Shown piece by piece: positions 57,643-64,000 of a stretch of DNA of 64,000 bases. The notes below the pieces were generated by a model that was given only the letters and a program-made list of their open reading frames with translations, made no database searches and had not been told where the DNA came from. The position numbers and the translations under genes were made by a program. The number at the start of each line of letters is the position of its first letter. Positions within the stretch are counted from its first letter, which is position 1. This stretch comes from Paenibacillus durus (GTDB lineage Bacteria > Bacillota > Bacilli > Paenibacillales > Paenibacillaceae): contig NZ_CP009288.1 of NCBI RefSeq assembly GCF_000756615.1, positions 4,526,001 to 4,590,000 of the forward strand. The letters run 5' to 3'.

Positions 57643-58527
57643 TTAGGACTGCCACACCTTATAGCCATCTTTGTCCACAATGCTCCGGAATTCCTCCAGC
57701 AGCTTCAGCGTAATCGGACCGGCATGGCCTTCGCCGATGATCCGTCCGTCGATTTCGCGGGCCGCGATAACCTCAGCCGCCGTACCGGTGAAGAAGACCT
57801 CATCCGCAATATAAATATCATGCATCGTGAAAGGCTCTTCTTTAAGCTTGATGCCGAGCTTCTCACACAGCTCGATAATGGCAAAACGCGTAATTCCCTC
57901 AAGAGCGCCAAGGTAGCACGGCGGGGTGTAGACAACGCCTTTTTTGATGATAAAAATATTGTCGCCCGAGCCTTCCGTCACATATCCCTGTGCGTTCAGC
58001 ATGATCGCCTCGTCGGCTTCTGCAAGATTGGACTGGATTTTGACCAGAATGTTGTTCAAATAGTTAAGCGATTTGATCTTCGGATTCAGCGCATCCGGAA
58101 TGTTGCGGCGCTGGGACACGGAAACGGCACGAAGGCCGTTCAGATAAGCCTCTTCAGGATAGATGGCCAGCTGTTCTACAATAATAATGACGCTGGCTTT
58201 GGGGCACCGGCGGGGATCAAGTCCGAGGTTGCCGGGGCCGCGGGAAACGATGAGGCGGATATAACCGTTACGCATATCATTACGGCGGATCGTCTCCGCC
58301 ATTGCTTCCAGCATCTCGTCATAAGTCAGCGGGATGTCAAGCATGATGGATTTGGCCGAATCATACAGCCTGTCCAAATGCTCTTTGCATTTAAAAATGT
58401 TGCCGTTATAAATCCGAATCCCTTCAAAAATCCCGTCGCCATACAGAAAGCCGTGGTCAAAAACGGATACCATCGCCTTTTCTTTCGTTACATATTGTCC
58501 ATCTAGATAAATCAACTGCTCAGACAT
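57643..58527 (-). CDS. ilvE: branched-chain amino acid aminotransferase
   Basis: A class IV PLP aminotransferase of 294 residues that makes Val, Leu and Ile from their keto acids. The N-terminus has VFDHGFLYGDGIFEGIRIYNG, the PLP lysine is in the KSLNYLNN region (KIKSLNYL), and the later EGSGDNIFIIK binds the PLP phosphate. A D-amino acid or aminodeoxychorismate role is less likely with this sequence. The ATG at 58527 follows GGAGGTG and lies four bases after the pheA stop. Last gene of the hom-thrB-pheA-ilvE series. Confidence 0.92.
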   Translation of the reverse strand: MSEQLIYLDGQYVTKEKAMVSVFDHGFLYGDGIFEGIRIYNGNIFKCKEHLDRLYDSAKSIMLDIPLTYDEMLEAMAETIRRNDMRNGYIRLIVSRGPGNLGLDPRRCPKASVIIIVEQLAIYPEEAYLNGLRAVSVSQRRNIPDALNPKIKSLNYLNNILVKIQSNLAEADEAIMLNAQGYVTEGSGDNIFIIKKGVVYTPPCYLGALEGITRFAIIELCEKLGIKLKEEPFTMHDIYIADEVFFTGTAAEVIAAREIDGRIIGEGHAGPITLKLLEEFRSIVDKDGYKVWQS

Positions 58528-58531
58528 GAAC

Positions 58532-59419
58532 TTACTGCACCTCCGCTTTCTCTTCCTCATAGGTGTATGTGGGATACGAGCCCAGAATTCGGACCTGGCA
58601 ACCCAAAGCTTTGATTTCCTCAATAGCGGCAGGCAGGAGGACCGATTCCAACGGTTCGAGCACATCAATATAAAAATAGTAGGTACCCAGCTTCTTCTTC
58701 GTAGGCCGTGATTCAATCCGCGACAAATTCAGCTTGCGCCAAGCAAAGGCTGAAAGAACCTGGTGGAGCGCACCCGGAAAATCTTCAGGCAGGGTGATCA
58801 GTACGCTGGTCTTGCTGCCGGTGCTTACGCGGGGAATCTCAAGTTTCCCGGGTCCCGCCAGCACAAAACGTGTAAAATTATTGTGATGATCGGTAATTTT
58901 GCTTGCGACAATCTCTAGTCCAAAAGTCTTCGCGCCAAGCTCAATGCCGATTGCCGCCCAGCCTTTGCCGGGGTTGTTCTTAACGATTTCCACAGCTTCC
59001 GAGGTGCTTCCCACGGTTTCAAGTTCGGCAGTCGGGGCATGCCTGCGGATAAAATGGCCGCACTGGGCCATTGCAACCGGATGGGAGAGGATTTTTACGA
59101 TGCGCGAGTAATCGACACCGCCTTTTCCGTCCGCAAACTCACCGGGGTTAGCAATCAGGTTCTGCACAGAAGGATAAATCCATTCGGCCTGCATCGGCAG
59201 GTCCACTTCATGAATAAGCCAGTCCATGTGCATGCTAACCGAGCCTTCAATCGTATTCTCGACCGGAATGACACTGTAATCGGTCTCTCCTTTGGCCGTT
59301 GCCAGAAACACGTCGGAAATAAGCTTATAGAACACCGGCCGGCAGGGTTCCCCTTTCATCAGATACAGCAAAGCTTCATGAGAGGTCGTTCCCTGCGGCA
59401 GCACCGCTATTGATTTCAT
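58532..59419 (-). CDS. pheA: prephenate dehydratase
   Basis: A 295-residue enzyme that turns prephenate into phenylpyruvate. The catalytic motif TSHEALLYL lies near residue 12, and the substrate segment ENTIEGSVSMHMDWLI at about 53-68. The regulatory ACT domain occupies the last 80 residues, with the phenylalanine-binding motifs and LSRIESRPTKKKLGTYYFYID. This is a monofunctional type (no chorismate mutase). The ATG at 59419 overlaps the thrB stop by four bases. Confidence 0.95.
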   Translation of the reverse strand: MKSIAVLPQGTTSHEALLYLMKGEPCRPVFYKLISDVFLATAKGETDYSVIPVENTIEGSVSMHMDWLIHEVDLPMQAEWIYPSVQNLIANPGEFADGKGGVDYSRIVKILSHPVAMAQCGHFIRRHAPTAELETVGSTSEAVEIVKNNPGKGWAAIGIELGAKTFGLEIVASKITDHHNNFTRFVLAGPGKLEIPRVSTGSKTSVLITLPEDFPGALHQVLSAFAWRKLNLSRIESRPTKKKLGTYYFYIDVLEPLESVLLPAAIEEIKALGCQVRILGSYPTYTYEEEKAEVQ

Positions 59420-60396
59420 GACCGTACTTCTCCTTTTATCATATCCAAAAATGATTGATTTTGCATCCCATTTTCATCTACAGACTCCGCAAGCGCCCCT
59501 GTTCGGCACGGCAGAAGCCAGCGGGTACGCGCTTCAATGCCATGCTTTCGCATCGTTTCCATCAGAAAGGCTTCCAGTTCGCTTTTCCGGGGTTCTCTCC
59601 GATCTACAAACGCAATCAGCGTCGGACCGGCACCGCTTAGAGCGATTCCAAGCGCTCCGTGCTGCGTCGCTTCCGCCAGTACTGTCTCCATGCCGGGAAC
59701 CAGCGGAGCCCGGTACGGCTGATGCAGGCGGTCCCGCATCGCTGCGCCGATCAAATCAAGCCGCCCGCAGGCGAGCGCTCCCGTCAGCAGCGAAGAGCGG
59801 CTGACATTGTACACGGCATCGGCCACAGTTACACTGGACGGAAGAGCCTCCCTAGCCTTGGACGTCGCCAGTTCAAATTCTGGAATAACGACAAGCACTT
59901 CCAGATCCTTCGGCGGCTCGATGCGGATAACATCCGCATGGCTGCCGTCCCAGGCGGCGGCGATGATTCCTCCAAACAGAGAAGCGCCGACGTTGTCGGG
60001 ATGCTTCTCCAGCGCGGTTGCCATATCAAAGAGCCTGTCATTGCTCAGAGGAGACCCGATCAGCGCATTGGCCGCAACCATGCCGCCGATAATGGCCGAA
60101 GCGCTGCTGCCAAGCCCGCGTGTCAGCGGAATTTCGGAATGCATCGAGATTTCCAGCTCAGGGACGGATACGCCGGCCTCGTCGAATACCATCTGCGCAA
60201 CCTTGTAAATCAAGTTGCTCTTATCAAGGGCCACATCCTTCATCTCATCACCGTACAGGTGAAAGACGGTCTGCTCCGCTTCGCCCATTTCGATCCAGGC
60301 GTACAGCGAGAGCGCCATGCCGAGCGTATCGAATCCCGGACCCAGATTAGCAGTGCTGGCGGGTATTTTTACCCTAACCTTTCTATTGTTAGCCAT
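59416..60396 (-). CDS. thrB: homoserine kinase
   Basis: A 326-residue GHMP kinase that phosphorylates homoserine. The GHMP motif PLTRGLGSSASAIIGG is at about 88-104, VRVKIPASTANLGPGFDTLGM at the N-terminus, and ALSGAGPTLIAF at about 260. The ATG at 60396 follows a weak GGGCGGTGC; the upstream start would add nine residues. It is preceded by hom and followed directly by pheA. thrC does not appear between hom and thrB. Confidence 0.95.
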   Translation of the reverse strand: MANNRKVRVKIPASTANLGPGFDTLGMALSLYAWIEMGEAEQTVFHLYGDEMKDVALDKSNLIYKVAQMVFDEAGVSVPELEISMHSEIPLTRGLGSSASAIIGGMVAANALIGSPLSNDRLFDMATALEKHPDNVGASLFGGIIAAAWDGSHADVIRIEPPKDLEVLVVIPEFELATSKAREALPSSVTVADAVYNVSRSSLLTGALACGRLDLIGAAMRDRLHQPYRAPLVPGMETVLAEATQHGALGIALSGAGPTLIAFVDRREPRKSELEAFLMETMRKHGIEARTRWLLPCRTGALAESVDENGMQNQSFLDMIKGEVRS

Positions 60397-60530
60397 GAGC
60401 GCACCGCCCTTTGTCTGCGGCAAGACCTTTATTCAACATAATGGAATATTGCTCTCTATTATCATGCAGTATAGAATATTTCACAACCCATGGTCTCCTT
60501 TAAAAATAATTGCCTTCCCTGCGGTTTGCA

Positions 60531-61817
60531 TCAGCCCTCGACACGGTAATGGCTCTTGACGCGGCGGATGACCTCAAGTTCCTCGAAACGGCGGAGAACC
60601 TTGTTCATACTGGACTTGCTGGCATCATGCGTAACGATAATGATCTCGGCGGCCGGATTATTCGGATTGGCCTGCTGTACGACGGAATCGAGGCTGACGT
60701 CGCATTCGGCGAACACTTGGGTAATTTTGGCAAGCACCCCCGCTTTATCGTCAACGTGGAGCAGCAGGAAGTTTTTAAAATAAATATCGTCATCGCTCTT
60801 CAGCTTCTTATTCTTATAAGGAACGATTTGTTTCAGTCCGTTAACGCCCAGCTTCAGGTTCTTGATCACCGCTACCAGGTCAGCCACTACAGAGGTTGCC
60901 GTCGGCATCTCGCCCGCTCCCGCTCCGTAGAACATCGTTTCCCCGACTGCTTCGCCGTAGACATAAACCGCATTGAAAACTCCGTTAACGGAAGCGATCG
61001 GATGGCTCGCACGGATCATGGTAGGCTGAACGCTGATGCTGAATTCATCATTATCGCTCTCGGCAATGCCGAGAAGCTTCATCTCATATCCAAGACGCTT
61101 CGCAAACAAAATATCCTCTTTGCTGACGCCGGAAATTCCGCTTACGCTCACGTCCCGCAGTTCAACGTTGGTGCGGAAGCCCAGCGTGCCGAGAATCGCC
61201 ATTTTGCGGGCCGCGTCAAGTCCTTCCACATCCGAGGTCGGATCGGACTCGGCGTAACCGAGCTCCTGCGCCTCCTTCAGCACATCGTCGTACGAAGCGC
61301 CTTCCTGGCTCATTTTGGTCAGTATATAATTGGTTGTTCCGTTGACAATACCCATGATTTTAACGATCCGGTCGGAAGAAAAGCCTTCGATCAATGTCCG
61401 GATAATCGGGATGCCTCCCGCCACGCTGGCTTCATAAAAAACATCGCATTGTTTTTCCTGCGCTTTTTCCAATATTTCGGTCCCGTACAGAGCCATAAGA
61501 TCTTTGTTCGCGGTAACGATATGCTTGCCCCGCTCAAGAGCCTCCAAAATATACTCTCTGGTGGCGTCCACCCCGCCCATAACCTCAACGATAACATCGA
61601 TTTCCGGGTCCCGGATGACTTCCCAAGGATCGGTGGTCAGCTTCGCCGGATCGATCTCGATCGAACGGGGCTTATCACAGTTCTTGACAGCAATACGTTC
61701 AATATGTATCTGCGAACCGACCTGACTGCTCAAATCCTCCTGGTTCCCCTGGACGATGCGCACTACGCCCGTACCGACAGTTCCCAGCCCGAGCAATCCT
61801 ACTTTCACCGGTTTCAT
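60531..61817 (-). CDS. hom: homoserine dehydrogenase
   Basis: A 428-residue enzyme that reduces aspartate semialdehyde to homoserine. The Rossmann motif GLLGLGTVGTGVVRI is at about residues 6-20, the catalytic region is VVEVMGGVDATREYI and NGTTNYIL, and a C-terminal ACT domain begins near residue 350 (LLHVDDKAGVLAKI). The ACT domain is typical of feedback inhibition by threonine. The ATG at 61817 follows AAGGGGGATTCAG. Thirty-five bases separate it from the ACT gene upstream. Confidence 0.95.
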   Translation of the reverse strand: MKPVKVGLLGLGTVGTGVVRIVQGNQEDLSSQVGSQIHIERIAVKNCDKPRSIEIDPAKLTTDPWEVIRDPEIDVIVEVMGGVDATREYILEALERGKHIVTANKDLMALYGTEILEKAQEKQCDVFYEASVAGGIPIIRTLIEGFSSDRIVKIMGIVNGTTNYILTKMSQEGASYDDVLKEAQELGYAESDPTSDVEGLDAARKMAILGTLGFRTNVELRDVSVSGISGVSKEDILFAKRLGYEMKLLGIAESDNDEFSISVQPTMIRASHPIASVNGVFNAVYVYGEAVGETMFYGAGAGEMPTATSVVADLVAVIKNLKLGVNGLKQIVPYKNKKLKSDDDIYFKNFLLLHVDDKAGVLAKITQVFAECDVSLDSVVQQANPNNPAAEIIIVTHDASKSSMNKVLRRFEELEVIRRVKSHYRVEG

Positions 61818-61852
61818 CTGAATCTGAATCCCCCTTAACTTATATTCCTTTT

Positions 61853-62290
61853 CTAACCTTGCCCCACAATTAAAGCGCGCTTGACGCCGGGCATCCCTTT
61901 CAGGCTATCCAGCATATCTCCCAGTTCATCGTTTATGTGGGTGATCTCAATGGAAAGGACAACGTTCGCCCACCCTTGAAGCGGAATGCTCTGATGAATG
62001 GTCAGCACATTGGCTCCATGCCCCGCTACGGCTCCGAGCACTTTGGACAGCATGCCCGACTCGTGTTCAAGATCCATCGATATCGTTACGATGCGCTCCC
62101 TTTCCAGCTGATGGATCAGATGGATGCCGTCCTTGTATTTGTAAAAAGCGCTCCGGCTCAGCCCCACCTGCTCCACGCCCTCATGAACCGTCTTGGCATC
62201 GCCGGCTTCCAGCAACTGCTTGACCTGCATCGTCTTCAGTACCGCCTCGGGCAAAATATCTTCACGAACCAAATAATAACGTTCTTTCAC
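61853..62290 (-). CDS. pheB: ACT-domain protein, PheB type
   Basis: A 145-residue protein. A short winged N-terminal part (EAVLKTMQVKQLLEAG, then AVHEGVEQVGLSRSAFYKYKDGI) precedes an ACT domain (about 70-142). B. subtilis PheB, of the same size, lies between obg and pheA. It is thought to be a regulatory partner for aromatic or homoserine enzymes but has no known catalytic activity. The ATG at 62290 has a GAGGAGAGG site. It begins the hom operon. Confidence 0.85.
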   Translation of the reverse strand: MKERYYLVREDILPEAVLKTMQVKQLLEAGDAKTVHEGVEQVGLSRSAFYKYKDGIHLIHQLERERIVTISMDLEHESGMLSKVLGAVAGHGANVLTIHQSIPLQGWANVVLSIEITHINDELGDMLDSLKGMPGVKRALIVGQG

Positions 62291-62462
62291 AAACGTCCTC
62301 TCCTCAAAGACTTTTGTTTTTACATAGTGGACATTATAAAGTTATTCAGAAAGAATTGCAATACTTTTCACAAAACCGTTGTACTCTGAAATTCAACTTC
62401 CGATTCAGCAGCAGCATAGGAACAACTTCCATATACGACTCACCTATTGAAAAAAGTGCAAG

Positions 62463-62515
62463 AAAAAAGGCGCCGTCACGGTTCTCCTTGTACGAAGAAA
62501 CCATGCCTGCGCCTG
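62463..62515 (-). terminator. obg terminator
   Basis: AGGCGC / GCGCCT at the base and ATGGTTTCT / AGGAGAACCGT above it, followed by six T on the minus strand, 24 bases after the obg stop. Confidence 0.75.
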
Positions 62516-62538
62516 CTTTCGGCCCGTTATTCACTTGT

Positions 62539-63849
62539 TCAATAGTAGCTGCTGCTCTCGACAAACTCGAATTCGAAATCAGCGATTCGAACGATAGTAC
62601 CTTCCACCGCGCCGCGCTTGCGGAGTTCCTCATCTACACCCATATGCCGCAGCGTCCGCGCCAGCTTCAGAATCGCATCATGCGAATTAAGCTGCATCCG
62701 TTTGAGCATCCGCTCAATCTTCGGACTGCTGACGACAAAAGCTTCGTTATCACGGGTAATCGTAAACGAGTCATCATCCTTTGCCTCAAGCTTATATACT
62801 TTATGCTCACCGCTCTCTGCCACTTCCTCCACGGCCGGAGCCTGCGGAATGGAATCGAGCAAATCTGCGGCGCGGTAAAGCAGCTCTTGAACGCCTTTGC
62901 GGGTCAGCGACGAGATGGGCAGGATCTCCAGATCGGGCTGAAGACTGCCGGCGCGCTCCCGGAAAGAAGCCAGGTTCGCCTCCGCTTCCTCCATGTCCAT
63001 CTTATTGGCAGCCACAATCTGCGGACGACCGGCAAGGTCTGTGTTGTATTGCTTCAGCTCTTCGTTGATCTTCACCCAGTCCTCGAACGGGTCACGGCCT
63101 TCGGAGCCGGCCATATCGACAACGTGAATGATGATGCGCGTGCGTTCGATGTGGCGCAGAAATTCATGCCCTAGCCCAATGCCCTCATGAGCGCCCTCGA
63201 TCAGTCCGGGAAGGTCGGCCATAACAAAGCTGCGGCCGTCACCTACGTCCACGACGCCGAGATTCGGTGTAATGGTAGTAAAATGGTACGCTCCGATCTT
63301 AGGCTTGGCAGCCGAAACGACGGACAGCAAAGTGGATTTGCCAACGCTCGGAAAGCCGACAAGCCCTACATCCGCCATTACTTTAAGCTCAAGCACAACG
63401 TAGCGTTCCTGACCTTCCTCCCCATTCTCGGCAAGCTCGGGAGCAGGGTTATTCGGCGTTGCGAAGCGAATGTTGCCCCGGCCACCCCGGCCGCCCCGGG
63501 CCACAATTACTTCCTGGCCGTGACGCGTCATGTCGGCGATGATCTCGCCGCTGTCATCGTCAATGAGCACCGTTCCCGGCGGAATACGAACGATCATATC
63601 GTCGGCTCCCGCGCCGTGCTGGCTCTTATTGCGTCCCTTTTCCCCGCGCTGGGCCTTGAAATGCCGCTGATACCGGAAATCCATCAGGGTACGCAGCCCT
63701 TCGTCCACGCGGAAAATGACGTCGCCGCCCTTGCCGCCGTCGCCGCCGGCCGGACCGCCCTCCGGCACATATTTCTCGCGGCGGAACGCCACCAGACCGT
63801 CACCGCCGTCGCCGCCTTTTACAAATATTTTCGCTTTATCTACAAACAT
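62539..63849 (-). CDS. obg: GTPase Obg/CgtA
   Basis: A 436-residue ribosome-associated GTPase that also binds (p)ppGpp. The glycine-rich Obg fold spans residues 1-158 (FVKGGDGGDG at the start), the GTPase domain begins with GFPSVGKSTLL at about 165-175, DLPG for G3 and NKMD for G4, and an OCT domain forms the last 80 residues. In B. subtilis obg follows spo0B and is needed for sporulation and stress. The ATG at 63849 follows AAGGTGAGACATCC, giving the standard MFVDKAKIFVKGG. Confidence 0.97.
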   Translation of the reverse strand: MFVDKAKIFVKGGDGGDGLVAFRREKYVPEGGPAGGDGGKGGDVIFRVDEGLRTLMDFRYQRHFKAQRGEKGRNKSQHGAGADDMIVRIPPGTVLIDDDSGEIIADMTRHGQEVIVARGGRGGRGNIRFATPNNPAPELAENGEEGQERYVVLELKVMADVGLVGFPSVGKSTLLSVVSAAKPKIGAYHFTTITPNLGVVDVGDGRSFVMADLPGLIEGAHEGIGLGHEFLRHIERTRIIIHVVDMAGSEGRDPFEDWVKINEELKQYNTDLAGRPQIVAANKMDMEEAEANLASFRERAGSLQPDLEILPISSLTRKGVQELLYRAADLLDSIPQAPAVEEVAESGEHKVYKLEAKDDDSFTITRDNEAFVVSSPKIERMLKRMQLNSHDAILKLARTLRHMGVDEELRKRGAVEGTIVRIADFEFEFVESSSYY

Positions 63850-63866
63850 GGATGTCTCACCTTCCT

Positions 63867-64000
63867 TCACATTCCCATCGGCAGGCGCAGCTGGAAATCC
63901 GCCTTATGGGGCGTCAGCTGCTCCGCTGTTACAATTTTGCCCTGCACGATATTGAATATCTGTTCCCGGAACAACTCCGTTCCTCCGCGCAAGCCATCGC
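63867..64000 (-). CDS. C-terminal end of the gene upstream of obg, probably Spo0B
   Basis: Forty-three codons and a stop are visible before the window edge. The tail reads DGLRGGTELFREQIFNIVQGKI, ending FQLRLPMGM. Its stop lies 17 bases before obg. By position it should be Spo0B or the Spo0B-like histidine kinase that precedes obg in Bacillales, but the visible part has no diagnostic motif. Confidence 0.5.
   Translation of the reverse strand, partial: DGLRGGTELFREQIFNIVQGKIVTAEQLTPHKADFQLRLPMGM

Noticed and set aside
60510..61838. 442-codon plus-strand open frame
   Set aside because: Antisense to hom, which is a clear full-length gene.

Overview
The window is ordinary chromosomal backbone of an endospore-forming, naturally GC-balanced Firmicute, most likely Paenibacillus or a close relative. 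The evidence is the mix of sporulation genes (spoVB, bofC, safA, the obg neighbourhood), T-box leaders, late-competence genes (comEA/comER, comN), AGGAGG ribosome binding sites with frequent TTG/GTG starts, and gene order that follows the Bacillus subtilis leuS-to-obg part of the map with local rearrangements. I used gene order and motifs only; no database search was possible.

Layout. 1-1.7 kb: divergent comEA (cut by the edge) and comER. 1.7-5.7 kb: leuS behind a leucine (CUC) T-box, and an AI-2E family permease. 5.8-9.8 kb: a small zinc ribbon, a PRC-barrel protein, a cysteine desulfurase, an inserted AT-richer lipoprotein and cymR. 10-12.7 kb: mnmA and rarA, convergent. 12.8-17.3 kb: an accessory stretch with a KGG-type small protein, a MarR regulator apparently on a leaderless mRNA, an epoxide hydrolase and HelD. 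17.4-21.8 kb: hisS-aspS-tcdA behind a second T-box. 22-25.7 kb: two small hypothetical genes, dtd and relA. 26-31.7 kb: uraA, a densely folded intergenic region, apt, a 62-bp tandem repeat, recJ and a CDF transporter. 31.8-38.6 kb: secDF, comN, spoVB, a DUF421 protein, a yrzE-like gene and a PAP2 protein. 38.8-41.4 kb: a two-gene ABC exporter. 41.4-49.3 kb: the minus-strand series bofC, ruvC-ruvA-ruvB, a SpoIID-domain protein, queA-tgt-yajC.

49.6-55.7 kb: a complete minus-strand rRNA operon (16S-23S-5S, no spacer tRNA) with tandem promoters and visible processing stems, followed by a terminator and then a five-tRNA cluster (Glu, fMet, Asp, Gly, Arg) with its own strong promoter and terminator. 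55.8-64 kb: safA, then obg, a pheB-like ACT protein, hom, thrB, pheA and ilvE, with the end of a gene upstream of obg, possibly spo0B.

Functionally the window is translation (two synthetase operons, tRNA modification by MnmA/cysteine desulfurase/TcdA/Tgt/QueA, Dtd, rRNA and tRNA), recombination (RuvABC, RecJ, RarA), protein export (SecDF, YajC), stringent response (Rel, Obg, Apt) and amino-acid synthesis. I found no CRISPR array, insertion sequence, prophage or defence system, and no convincing new multi-gene system. The items most worth checking are small: a 50-codon gene with its own ribosome site and terminator, the folded regions on both sides of apt, a ComEA without a recognisable SLBB domain, a CDF transporter with altered metal-site residues, the hisS leader specifier, and the leaderless marR transcript.
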